A stretch of 64,000 nucleotides of DNA, from NCBI GenBank assembly GCA_013146195.2, contig CM028379.1, forward strand, positions 62,434,631-62,498,630. Direction: 5' to 3'. Below, one piece after another: positions 22,298-34,000 of the stretch. Position 1 is the stretch's first letter, and every line of letters starts with the position of its first letter. A model generated the notes under the pieces. It saw only the letters and a list, made by a program, of their open reading frames with translations, searched no databases and had not been told where the DNA came from. The DNA is from Codonopsis lanceolata. Taxonomy: Eukaryota > Streptophyta > Magnoliopsida > Asterales > Campanulaceae. A program made the position numbers and the translations under genes.

Positions 22298-24003
22298 AGT
22301 ACTTACTCATTTTAAGTCGACTAATCAAGTTACTTTGTTATTACATTATAACATTTTTTGTTCAAACATCAATAAACACTATAATTATTCTATTTTTTAT
22401 TTTTACATTTTAATTCTCAACAAATAAGGTACTTATTCTTTTTTTTTCGTAATAAATATGTTTAGTCAATTGTTCTAATCACTCATGTCTCATATTCCAT
22501 TATCATAAAAATAATACAATTAATGCATTTTCAACCAAAATTTTAAAATAAATTGAATATTTTATTATCAAACTAAAATAATTTAATTTAGTTCTAAAAT
22601 ATTATTATTTTAAAAGATCAATTCAAAAATAATAATAATAATGTAGGTATTAATCTAATACTGGTTTTAATCAACTCAAGAATTAAATTTTGAATCAATT
22701 TTAAAGGTAGGCAAAAGATTTAAAATTTTACGATACTATATCATACTATGATTTTATTATTTGATCATTTTTATTACAATTACATCCTATAAAATTCACT
22801 TTTAGTTTTTTTTTTCCATAACCAAAGAACAAATATTTATTCAAAGTTTGGTAGACGAAAAATGTTCGTATGATATACAATATAACTTTAATCATAAGAA
22901 TAATTAATAAAGTCATTAAAAAAGTACAACAAATATTAAAATAATTATACTTTTCATTGATGTTTGACTAAACAATAATGTTAAAAGGAAATTAGAAAAA
23001 TAACTTGATTAGTCGATTTAAAACATACAAGTACTTGATGGATAGTTTTGTCAAACGTGTATTTATTTAAAGAAATAGTTCAGGATGTAGTGGATAAGTA
23101 AAAATTATAATGGAAATAGCATCTTCCAATTTAATATTGGACATGATCAATGTATGAAGTGAGCATGATGCAAATAAAATAATACATGTTTGAGATTTTG
23201 TAAGGTCCAACTCAATGTACACTACACAAATAAAATACGACATCCCAAAAATGAAAGAAATTGTGTAACTTATCTAAAAAGAGTATAATTAAGGCATCCA
23301 AAATCATTCTTACACACACATACACACCAACCTAATACATGTTAATTAAAATAAAGTTAAATAATCTCAGCAAACAAAAATTATAAAATAAATTGAATGA
23401 GATAGAATGAACTAACCAAAGACTATTTTGGAACTGAAATCACAAAGATTTCAAACTATAAAGGGAAACTTAGCAAAAAAAATTTAAAAAGAAAGAAATT
23501 AAAATACAAATATTTACAATTGCAAAATTTGATAACAAAACTTACGAACAAATTTATTTTTTAAAAAATAAATCTAAACCGGGAAAAAATTAAATTGAGA
23601 TTTAGTTAATTACGATAATAATTAATTAAGAAATTACATACTAAATATTTGTAAATAATAAATCTAGGCCGGGCAAAAATTAAATTTATTCAGTTAATTA
23701 CGATAACAATCAAAAAGAAAAAAAATTAAAATACAAATATTTAAAATTACAAAACTTACAAACTTTTTTTTAAAAAATAAATCTAGGCCGAACATAAAAA
23801 AATCAAGTCTCGTTAGATATAACAACACATTCACGGAGAATAAAACTGGATAATTAGGAACATAATATCTCAGTAAAACAATAATTGTAAAAGAGTAAAT
23901 CCCAGCATGTAATTAGCCTTAGTCAATTGCACACTTATAATGCGAGTTATTTTATTATATACTAGGTTGAGGTAGGTTTGTGTGCATGTATACTTTAGTA
24001 ATA
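22298..24003. other. AT-rich intergenic DNA, no gene seen
   Basis: It is strongly AT-rich. At 23480-23800 blocks sharing aaataaatctaggccgg and aaaatacaaatattta are repeated two or three times, a decayed tandem repeat. No coding pattern is seen. Confidence 0.6.
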
Positions 24004-24106
24004 TGACCCTAAAGGGTGGCCTAGTGATAGAGTTGGGATTATACAAAATATGAGGTCTCGGGTTCGATCCCTTACCATGCCCTTTATGTAAAGGTTTAAA
24101 AAAAAT
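24004..24106 (+). mobile_element. tRNA-derived SINE
   Basis: The 103-bp body has an A-box-like tggcctagtgatagag and a B-box-like gggttcgatccc at tRNA spacing, and ends in an A-rich tail. A perfect 15-bp target duplication tatactttagtaata flanks it (23989-24003 and 24107-24121). That is the mark of LINE-driven retroposition. Such SINEs are transcribed by RNA polymerase III from the internal boxes. Confidence 0.82.
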
Positions 24107-24597
24107 TATACTTTAGTAATACAAGTCAACATTGTTTATTCGATAACAATCATACTCAATTGAAGCAAAATACCTATGATTCAAATTCAACTTGATTAAT
24201 TACTCACGTTTCATTTGTTGTTCAAACTTACCGGTTAATTCAAACTTGAGTGCAAACATAATAAAAAGAGGGAGGTGATTTATTTAGTTCTAACTAGAGG
24301 TGTCAATTTCAGCTCATGCACATTCGTCCGCCCAACCCACCCATTAAATAATGAGTATGTGCACACTCATTATTTTAAATAGACATATCTATTTGAGACC
24401 ATTAATTATAATCTATATATATAATGACAAGGGTGAATTTATCCCTCCAAAATCTCACTTTTGAATTATTGACTTTTGAGTTACCATTTCACTCTTTCTC
24501 TCTTCTATTTTCTCTGGTTGTATTTATCTTTCTCTCTTCTGCCTCCTCCTTATTTTCTCTCTCATCACCACAATCTTCTCTCTTTTAATTATGTTTA

Positions 24598-24600
<3 letters not shown>

Positions 24601-24632
<32 letters not shown>
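24601..24632. repeat. (AT)n microsatellite
   Basis: A short AT run between the two copies of the 180-bp repeat. Confidence 0.9.
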
Positions 24633-24638
<6 letters not shown>

Positions 24639-24879
24639 GGCAAGGGTGAATTTATCCCTCCAAAATCTTACTTTTGAATTATTGACTTTTGAGTTACCAT
24701 TTCACTCTTTCTCTCTCCTATTTTCTCTGGTTGTATTTATCTTTCTCTCTTCCGCTTCCTCCTTATTTTCTCTCTCATCACCACCATCTCATTTTTCTCT
24801 CTTTAAACATAAAAATTTGTAACTAAAACAAAAATAAAAGTTTGAAGTCAAGAAAACAAAAATATAAGAGGTTAGTAAA

Positions 24880-25530
24880 ATAAAAAAAAATTGTGGAACA
24901 AATCACTATAAAAATAAAAGTTACAGAATCAACAAAACAAAAATAATTTAATGCGAATGTTAGTAAAATAAAATAATTTACAGAACAAAAGTTTAAAAAA
25001 ATTCTTTAAAATATATATGTAAAACAAAAATACGTTAGTAAAATAAAAATATTTGATGGAACAAAAATAATAGTTACGGAGTCAATAAAACAAAAACAAT
25101 TTAAACTGAGGTTACTAAAATAATAAAAAAAATTACGGAACAAAAGTTTAAAACATTTTTAAAAAATAGCTATATAAAACAAAAATACATTAGTAAAATA
25201 AAAATATTTGATGGAACAAAAATAATAGTTACGGAGTCAGTAAAACAAAAACAATTTAAACCGAGGTTAGTAAAATTATAAAAATAATTTACGGAACAAA
25301 AGTTTAAAATAAATTCTTAAAAATAGTTATGTAAAAAAATATGTTAGTAAAATAAAAATATTTGATGGAACAAAAATAATAGTTACAGAGTCAATAAAAC
25401 AAAACAATTTAAATTGAGGTTAAACAAATAATAAAAATCATTTACGGAATAAAAGTTTTCTGTAAAACTAATTCTTAAAAATAAAACAAAAATAATAGTT
25501 ACGAAGTCAATAAAAAAATATAATGGAAGT
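24880..25530 (+). repeat. tandem repeat, period about 155 bp
   Basis: The anchor atttgatgga recurs at 25051, 25206 and 25360 (spacings 155 and 154), with partial copies on both sides. Units share tacggagtcaataaaacaaa and tttacggaacaaaagttta. Confidence 0.85.
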
Positions 25531-25674
25531 TAGTAAAATCAAAATAATTTACGAAACAAAAATAATAGTTAACGGTAAAAATAATTTCATTAGTTTGATT
25601 TTAGCTTATTTTCTTATCATAAATTTCTTTATTTATAAAATAAAAATATAATTTAATAAAATTAATCATTCAAA

Positions 25675-25932
25675 ATGAAGAACTTCTTTGAGTTCAGATT
25701 CTATTTGTATGACAGAAAAAATTCAAGTTTGTTCGAAAACATTCATTTTACAGAGTTTTTGAATAGTATAAATTATTCAAGTTTTGTTAGATATGGGCAA
25801 CTATATGTTGCGGTTTTTAGAGTAACAAATCAATTTGGTTTGAAGATATTGATATTCAGTGAAGATGAAAAACCAACTAGTATGACAACAAATGTTGTGT
25901 ATAAGAAATTTTTTAGAATCTATAATGATTAG
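25675..25932 (+). pseudogene. PIF1-like Helitron helicase, C-terminal remnant
   Basis: An 85-residue open frame whose last 50 residues read RYGQLYVAVFRVTNQFGLKI, then a short acidic stretch and TTNVVYKKFF. Plant Helitron helicases end with GQLYVALSRVT...GLKIL...NVVYKEVF, and GQLYVAxSRV is SF1 helicase motif VI; here the motif Ser is Phe. The 5' part of this frame does not match the family and may be eroded. It is too short to act as a helicase. Confidence 0.65.
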
Positions 25933-25944
25933 TAATATATTATG

Positions 25945-25984
<40 letters not shown>

Positions 25985-26868
25985 CTTAGCATAATATATT
26001 TTCATTTTCAATAAAATTTTAAATTGTAATTATTAAAAGTACATAATTAATAATTTCATTATATGTAAGAAGTTTATTTTTATAATATTACTTATAATTA
26101 ATAATATTTAAAAATTAAAAATTAATATATTTTGATAATAAACACAAAATAATGTACGAAATAGACCAATTAATTATTGCTTATTGAAATTATATTGTTT
26201 AAAATTTAAAATAAATCATGTAATTTATATATAATAGCTATGATATATATTATTAGTTATCAATAAATTTAAAATATTTTTATATTAATCCTATAAAATT
26301 ATCAATAATTAATAATAATTTTATATTAATCCTATAAAATTATCAATAATTAATAATAATTTTATGTATTAAAACCTAATTTTCATTAAAAACAAGTGTG
26401 TCATATCAATACCAAATTTGGGGATTATGAATAGTGTTGCCCCAAATAATGTTACCCAAATTAGGGCAACACAATTGATCACACTATTTTGGTACAAAAG
26501 GGTCCGATTAGAGATGTTTTGGTGTGAAAAACACACCAACACACGGGAAAAGAGCTCGTTGGAGTTGCCCTTAGTTACATTACTGCGCACAAATAGTACA
26601 CATTTCCATCTCTCATGAGAGTGGACAATTCATAGCCATATGTAGATATGTCATAGACATATATACGAGGAAATCCCTTTGATCCAATTGAAGACGTAAA
26701 TTGATTCATTTTATCAATTTAATTAGTCTTATGATAGATACTATAGTACAATTTATTTTCAAAATTTATAAATTAGATTTCGTTTAGCATGCATAATTTC
26801 AAAATATTATAATTTTATTTTTCATAACTAAACAAAAATACTAAAAACCAAAATATCTGTAAATTATA
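25933..26868. other. AT-rich intergenic DNA with a truncated MITE
   Basis: It holds an (AT)n run (25944-25982) and a duplicated 45-bp block at 26280-26360 (taataataattttat). A possible half-MITE near 26395-26575 has the end ttggagttgccctta, matching Tourist-like ends, but no opposite end. No gene is seen. Confidence 0.5.
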
Positions 26869-27126
26869 CTCTCTTCGTTTTCAAAAAATTGTCTACTTTG
26901 ACCCTGTACACCATTTTAGAAAAAAAGTAATTGACTGTATTATAAATATTGGTGAAATGTGCGGTTTCCTTTAATGTTCTTGAGTATGTGATTATAATTA
27001 AAGTATGTACAAAAAGTAAGAGTAAATAATAAAAGTGTTTTCTTAAAAGATAAGTTTTGAAATAGGACAATTATTTAAGAACAGACGAAAAATGAAAGGT
27101 ATACGATAATTTGAAAACGAAGGGAG
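26869..27126. mobile_element. Stowaway-like MITE, 258 bp
   Basis: The ends ctctcttcgttttcaaaa and ttttgaaaacgaagggag are inverted repeats, flanked by TA on both sides. The interior closely matches the MITE at 40918-41164 (shared attgtctactttgacc and attgactgtattataa), so both belong to one family. Confidence 0.85.
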
Positions 27127-27309
27127 TAATACTTTTAACATACACTTATTTTGATTTTGTAATTTTTGTATTTAATTGATAATTTTATGTTGGGTGATCA
27201 TCAAGTCGGTCCTCTTTCATCAATTTTCAACCGCCAAAGGACGTGATTTTTGTTTTTAACCGCTAAAGGACATTTTTAGGGCAAAAGAACGAGTATACCC
27301 TTAATGAAA

Positions 27310-27680
27310 TTCAATCAGACACGTGTTGCATCACAATTCCAATGTGTGCATCAGTAATCTAATTTTTGCATCGAGATTACTGAGAAGAAGTTTCATGCAT
27401 CGCAATTCAAAAACCATGCATCAGAAATCCAATTTGTGCATCGCAAATCTAATTTGAGCATCGACATTTTTTGCATCGTGCATCTAATTCCTGCATCACG
27501 AAATCTAATTTGTGCATCGAGATTTTCTTTTGTATTCAAGTATCAAATTAATGCATACCTATTTTAAAACAATGTATCGCAATTTCTAAATAGGTGCATC
27601 GGGATGCAAAAATAATGCATCGTGATTAAATTTCTCCCTCCATCGGATTGTAAAAACAACACATCATAATTCCTTCGGCA
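27310..27680. repeat. degenerate short tandem repeat built on gcatc
   Basis: More than fifteen occurrences of tgcatcg/tgcatca at irregular spacing near 20 bp, often followed by aatctaattt. No open frame spans it. From 27180 to 27310 similar low-complexity DNA leads in. Confidence 0.75.
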
Positions 27681-28569
27681 TGAAAAAGATATCATGTACG
27701 GTTGAGCTATATACATTAAATATTTATTCACATTTCAAGGTATTGAAGCCTCTATTATACGCAGAAAATAAATCCTGAATTGCTTTCATCTTTTCCCCCC
27801 ACCCTTGTGTCTGTTATAACGTCTTTTGCGATCAATTTTTTTCTTTTTCCTTCTTGATTCTTTCCCTACTCCCAAACCCCTATCACTAACCAAGCTGAAT
27901 GACTCTGTGTATGTGAAGTTAAATAGTCCTAGAAGACCCATTGTATCATGAGTAAGTTGCATTACCCATAGTAGCAACAACTCCAAACTTCATTGTTGCA
28001 CGAATGCGATTCAATTGTAAACAAGCCAAATTCCCAATACTGTAATTAATTAATCAAACCATTCAATATTGAAAGTAAGAGCTGTACAAATCATCATTAA
28101 TAAAATGGCTCAAAGAGAGGGCATTTGGCTTAGGTAGGGCTACTTTTGGGGCAGGGCACTTTTCATATGAGGACACAATTCAAAGGGGAGGAATCGTGAT
28201 TTCTTCAAAGACTTAATGTCGTTGAAAGAGGATGCGACAACTGGGATTCTGATTTACATGCTTAGACGCATGAAGAAAGCTAAGTTGCAAATGATGGAGG
28301 GACATTTAAGGAAAAGAAAATAACGAAGGTGGACTTATTCGGTTAAAAAAAGGGTACTTGAACGATTAAAAATCTCAAAAAAGAGATCGATTCGCGATTA
28401 TTCATTTTATGTTAATGTTGAGACTAATAAAAGGGCACCCACGCCTATTTATTGCCCGCTCATTTATACCTGTGCTATTGAGTGGACATTTACTCGCACC
28501 TCCTGTGGGTGCCCCGGAATATCCCACGCCCCGCGCTCCCTTGGTTAGGGGAATGTGGCGTGCGGAACG
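27681..28569. other. intergenic DNA, no recognised gene
   Basis: A 66-residue frame on the minus strand (27986-27786) ends in a Lys/Arg-rich tail, but no family is recognised and it lacks gene context. The rest shows no coding pattern. Confidence 0.4.
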
Positions 28570-28985
28570 GACATCACGCTTTCCATTCCACCATCCCTTG
28601 TGTAGGGGAAAACGAAATTAAAAATGCGGAAAGGGTGTTGTCAAGAAGCGCGTTGAATACGCCTTGGTCACTTCAGTGATTTTTGGTCCGTTATGGGAGC
28701 TATGTGTTTTCTGTATCAGGTTATCCCTTTTTTAGGGGATAACATGATGCATGAATACATCACTCTTTCATTCGCATTTTCCCTTGTGTAGTGGAAAATG
28801 GAAAGTGTAAGAAAGGATGTTGCGGACCCCACTACAGACTTTATGAAAAATTGTCTTATGGCCTATTTCGGATCACTATGAGTGCTTTGGGTTTTCTATA
28901 TCAAGTTATCCTTTTTTTTAGGGGATACCAGGATATAGGAATACATCACCTTTCATTCTCATTCTCCATTTTTTAGGGGAAAGTG
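28570..28985 (+). repeat. tandem repeat, about 200-220 bp, two to three units
   Basis: Blocks with ttccattccaccatcccttg or ttctcattctccatttttta, then aggggaaa, aagaaaggatgttgcg and ttatccctttttta recur at about 28575, 28775 and 28955. The units carry agggga motifs in both orientations. Confidence 0.65.
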
Positions 28986-28989
28986 CAAG

Positions 28990-30306
28990 AAAGGATGTTG
29001 CGATGCCTTATTGCGATCCAAAATATTTTAATAGAGTCGCCATATTTATTTTAAGGAAGAAATAAAGAAAAACCAAAAAAGAAAACCAGAGAATGCAAAA
29101 AACGGGTTCGGAGGCTAAGTTACGATTTGAGAATGTGCTAGACACCCAACTCGCCCTTTCGGTCTCACAAAACAAATTTTCGGCTAAAATATGCTTTTTG
29201 TTATATTTCTCAAGCAAATAAATAAAGCATTAACTACCTACAAATACATCTGTATTTATATTATTTACGGACTTATAGTTGTCTCTTTCCAATAAATACA
29301 AATACATTTAAAAATATTTGGCTATAATAATGACTCTTTTAATGCTATTTTCTAAATAAATTCCGGGCAACACAACAACTTATATTTTTACATTGGACCG
29401 GATGGAAAATAGTTTTTTTTTGAAATAAATAACGCTCTTAAAAGCTCACCTTTTAGAGCGTGGTGTGCTCGCTCTATCCTTCAAGGAGAGAAGTCTTTTT
29501 TTTGCTTTGCTGTTGCTGTTGCGGTTCGGGCAGAGTGACTGCTTCTGAAAGATGCTTTTGGGCACCGTAAAACGGGTGGAGCAACTGCTTGCTTTTTTTT
29601 GCTGCTGCGTGCTTGCTGCTGGCTGAAATCGGGCACAACAACTACTTGTTTCTGACGGATTTGACCTTTTTACTCGGGCAGGGCAACTGCTCTTTCCGAG
29701 GTTTTTGGACCGGGGAAATATGGTGGATACCTAGCTGGGGGGCTAAGGATCACTTTGACCGGTTGGATTTGTTTTTGGAGGAGTTTTGGCAAGGCTTCGA
29801 GGCTTTATAAGAGGGGGCGCTCACTATCGCTCGATCGCTCACTATCTTAACAGCATAACAACAACGATGAAAGCTTTGGGGATTTTCGGTGTGCTGAAAG
29901 CGAACCCCAGGGCCTCTATTTATAGGATGGGAAGAGGGACATTGAGGGAGTTATTTTTCCTCTCTTCGTGCTTCATTTGCTTGTACAGAGTGCCGGATAA
30001 ATTGCACAATACGCCAACTGTAGCTGTAGCACTTTGGGCTGCATTGTAGCTGAAGTTGGGCTCCGGTGGAAGGCCTTCTGGGCGCCGCGCCAGGTCCCTT
30101 TTATGGCAGCGCCAACTGTTCAATTTTCAGCCCATTTTTGACGCTTTAGCCTCTGCATTTTACTGTTTTGCACATCCTGCTTTATTTTTTGCATTTTTAA
30201 TCCCTGTAACTTGACATTTGTTAAGTTTTATCAGGTCTTGATATCGTATGCTAGAGTTACATACCAGGGATACGAAATTGAGGTATCTACACCCCCATTT
30301 AAGCCC
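28990..30306 (-). mobile_element. LTR retrotransposon remnant, minus strand
   Basis: On the minus strand a polypurine tract (TTAAATGGGGG, 30292-30302) is followed by TGTAGATACC, an LTR-like start at 30291. About 365 bp further a TATA box CTATAAATAGAGG (29914-29926) fits an LTR promoter. The stretch at 29020-29170, with acacccaactcgcccttt, resembles leaders of large plant retrotransposon derivatives. No gag or pol is seen, and the far LTR edge is not located. It could be a solo LTR or a non-coding derivative. Confidence 0.4.
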
Positions 30307-31026
30307 ATTGCTTACATGGACATACCTACACCTGGCCGTTTACCACCTCTAATTTATAACCAATAAAAAGTCAATAAATCACAATAATCTTTTAGGTCAA
30401 GGGACTATAATAGAAATGAGTAAGGTTAGGGACTAGGATGTAAATGTAAAATAAACCAAAAAGTAAAAGGAAGAGGCGTCATCAAAACGTTGTCGTGGTC
30501 CTTGTCTTCATCAAACTTTCCCTTGACAAACCGCAACCATTTCATTTCCACCTGCCCGTTCGTTCAATCGCCGTTTCACAATTTCATCTCTCTCTTTCGC
30601 TCTCTCTCTTTCTTCCCCGCGGAATCTCCGCTAGCTCGAAACTCGCCCCTGAAATCTCTCGATTTCGCTAACCCAATCTGAATACCTTTCATTCTCTCTC
30701 TAGATCTGTATCGGCCGAATTCTTCGTCAAACCCCGTCCATGCCTTTACACATAAGCCCTAATTTATTCAAATTCCGGTGATTTCACCGATCGTTGTGCT
30801 CTAATTTTTGGGGGTTTTGTTTCTGTCGAGATTGGTCACCGATCTGTTGGGGTTGGGCCTCTCAAGTTTTGATGATTACTAGGGTTCCTTATAAATTTTT
30901 ATTTGTTTATGTATTTTGAGTAAAGGTGGGGGATCAGGAAATTTCGTCCGGATTGATGGTTCTCGTCAAGGACCAAGGCTCGATCTTTATCAAAACTACT
31001 GGCGATGATGATGGAAGGGTATTATT
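30307..31026 (+). other. promoter and 5' leader of the SUO gene
   Basis: A CT-rich, leader-like stretch (30540-30720, with repeated ctctct) follows AT-rich DNA and precedes the start codon at 31027. A leader intron is possible but not proven. No clear TATA box is seen at a fitting distance. Confidence 0.5.
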
Positions 31027-34000
31027 ATGCATGGGCGGGAAGGTGAACTGTGGTTACACCGACGGCACATGTGGCCGGTCCCAGCTTCCTCCACGTCGTC
31101 TGTAGCCGTTTCCACCAATTCTCTTCCGATTTCCCCCGATTCCTTCTCTAAAGTATATAATTTTACCACTCCCTTTATCAATTTTTGTCTATTCTTTTGT
31201 TTGTGGATAAGTTTCCTTTGTTAAGATTTTAACGGTGGAGTTAGATGTACAAGTGATGCGTGATTGGTGAAATTGGTTTTCCTTAGGTTCATATCGCCTA
31301 TTGGTTTCTCTGTTCATAGTATTCTCAGTGATGTAATGGCCAATTTGTAAGATTTAGATAATAAAGGCAAGGGGTGATTTTGTATCATTATTATTTAGGT
31401 GAATTTGGGGCTTATTTTGGTTTCTGCTTGCTTACTTATGCATGTTTTTTATGCTTATTTTTGAGTTTATATTTTCTTGGTTCATCTAAGGGTATTCTGG
31501 TCTCATGGTGTATATTAATTTTTGTTTGCTTGGATACTGATAGCCAAGCTGGAAGATTTGGTTCTCACACTCTTGAATTACTAGCGAGTATTCGTGGCCT
31601 GGATTTGGAATTGCTTGTGAGCATTTCTGGCCAGTATTAGTCTTTATGAATATTTTTGTTCGTTTGATGCTTTCCTTGGTGGCAGAATCAATCCCATCCC
31701 AGAAACATTTGAAGTAGAGTTATCCTTGGTAATTTCCAGCTGATCAGAATATGAATATTTAATGGCATCACCGTGTTCCTCAACCTTTGCTAAAGGACCC
31801 CATTGATTGATTACATGGGTGACGTGTGTTTCTTACGCTAGTATATTAGCTTGAATTGAATTTGAATTGGGTTGCCCTTTCATGCTTAGCCCTGATTGAC
31901 TGAGTTTCCTTGAGCAATCTTATTCATTATATGTAGTTCAATTGTTGTTCTTGCATTACATACTGATCAAGTTACACAGGGTATGAAAAGCATTGTTGTA
32001 ACATCTGTATATTGATTTAATTATAGGTAGAGCTGAACATACTTTCAGTTTGGTAGTCAACACCTTGTATGAGGAAATAAGTGCAGTTCCAATGATTTTT
32101 AACTCAACGAAGTTTTGGTCATTAAAACTGGAGTATTCCTACCGGCAATGTTTATGGAGATCTGATTTGGTTAATATCACACAGTAAATGGTCTGGCATA
32201 AAGATACATTCAATCTTAGCCCCCTGCAGTGGTCCAGCCACTTTTCAACCGTTGAAGTTAGCTTAGAATAATTATTTGGTTAGAGATTATGCTGTTTAAT
32301 GGTTTCTGTTGCCTTTGGTTGATAATAAGTTGAAATTAAAACTCATCAGAGGTGTATATAGAAACTTATATCAGGCCAACTCACATTACTTTTTAATAAT
32401 CCTAGCTGCTTACTCTTTTACAGGATGGACGTAAGATTCATGTTGGTGACTGTGCGCTTTTCAAGCCACCGCAAGACTGCCCCCCATTTGTTGGAATAAT
32501 TCGTAGATTAATTGTTGGTAAAGAGGACAACTTAAGCTTGTGTGTGAATTGGCTTTACCGTCCTGCTGACGTAAAGCTTGTAAAAGGTATTTTGCTGGAA
32601 GCAGCACCAAACGAGGTCTTCTACTCGTTTCACAAGGATGAAATACCTGCTGCATCGCTACTCCATCCGTGTAAAGTCGCATTCCTTCGTAAAGGTGTTG
32701 AACTTCCTCCAGGGATATCCTCATTTGTGTGCAGACGAGTGTATGACGTTGAGAACTCTCGTTTATGGTGGCTAACCGACCAAGACTATATTAATGTGAG
32801 TGTTGTAATTATATGTAGTTGTTTGTCTCACGTTTTTTCCATAAATATTCTCTTGATTGTATTTGTAGTCTTGTTTGACGCAGGAACGACAAGAAGAAGT
32901 AGATCAGTTATTAGACAAGACTAGAATAGAAATGTATGGAGCATTGCAGTCAGGAGGTCGTTCTCCGAAACCTTTGAATGGTCCAAACGGGACAGCGCAA
33001 TTGAAGCCTGGTTCAGATAGTGTACAGAACAGTTCCTCCTCGTTCCCTTCTCAGGTTAAGGGTAAGAAGAGGGAGCAGGGTGTTCACGGCCCTGATTCTG
33101 TGAAACGTGAGCGTTTATCAAGAGGGGATGATGCAGATTCTGGTCAACTTAGACCAGAACAAGTTTTGAAGTCTGAGATCGCAAAAATTACAGATAAAGG
33201 TGGCCTTGTAGATTTTGAAGGGGTTGAGAAATTGGTGCAGCTTATGCAGCCTGATAGTGCTGAGAAGAAGATAGATTTGGCTTGCCGAATCATGCTTGTT
33301 GATGTAATATCAGTTACAGAAAGGTTTGATTGCCTCGGTAGGTTTGTACAGCTCAGGGGTTTGCCGGTGTTGGATGAATGGCTGCAAGAGGTTCACAAGG
33401 GGAAGATTGGTGATGGTAGTCCAAAGGAGAGTGATAAATCTGTTGAGGAATTTCTATTCGCATTACTTCGTGCGCTGGATAGACTGCCTGTAAATCTTCA
33501 TGCTCTGCAGACATGTAATGTAGGGAAGTCTGTAAATCATTTGCGCACACATAAGAATTCCGAAATTCAGAAGAAAGCTAGGACTTTAGTCGACACATGG
33601 AAGAAGCGTGTTGAAGCTGAAATGAATATGATTGATGCAAAATCTGGTTCAAGTCGTGGAGGTTCATGGCCAACAAAGTCTGTGATTTCTGAAGTGTCTC
33701 ATGTGGGAGGTCGGCGCGTGGGTGGATCCTCTGAGGCTGGTGCTAAGAGTTCTACATTACAACCTTCTGCATCCACAACTCAGCAGCCGGGTGCTAAGAA
33801 TTCTGGTGAATCTGTTGCCAAGTTCTCACTGGCATCTCCTGGCTCAAGGAAACTGGCTGCATTATCAAATACAGCAGGGGTTGCTAGCCCAAAGGATTCT
33901 GTAAATTTAGCTGGTGCAGCTTCATCGGATCTACCGCTTTCAACAATTAAAGAGGAGAAGAGTAGCAGCTCTAGTCAGTCGCAAAATAATAGTCAATCGT

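Larger units (their letters stand above)
24414..25932 (+). mobile_element. Helitron remnant with duplicated left end
   Basis: A segment starting near tctatatatataatg and containing caagggtgaatttatccctc occurs twice (24414-24600 and 24630-24808), separated by a TA run. A 155-bp tandem repeat follows, then a frame matching the C-terminus of Helitron PIF1-type helicases (25780-25932). The repeated block is proposed as a duplicated Helitron 5' terminus; a CTRR 3' end with hairpin was not located. Rep and most of the helicase are gone. Confidence 0.45.

Noticed and set aside
24298..24413. Second hAT element starting ctagaggtgtcaa
   Set aside because: A TAGAGGTG-type end is present but no matching opposite end or 8-bp duplication was found.
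27310..27680. CRISPR-like regular repeats
   Set aside because: Spacing is irregular, cores are 5-7 bp and the genome is a plant's, so a CRISPR array is not tenable.
28409..28679. GC-richer frames of 65-70 codons that might be a small gene
   Set aside because: They lie in a tandem repeat whose units do not keep a frame.
29786..30123. Frames on both strands in the LTR remnant
   Set aside because: No family match; the segment is better explained as LTR DNA with its own TATA box.
32461..32724. Antisense frame of 87 codons over SUO exon 2
   Set aside because: It is a shadow of the conserved BAH exon on the other strand.
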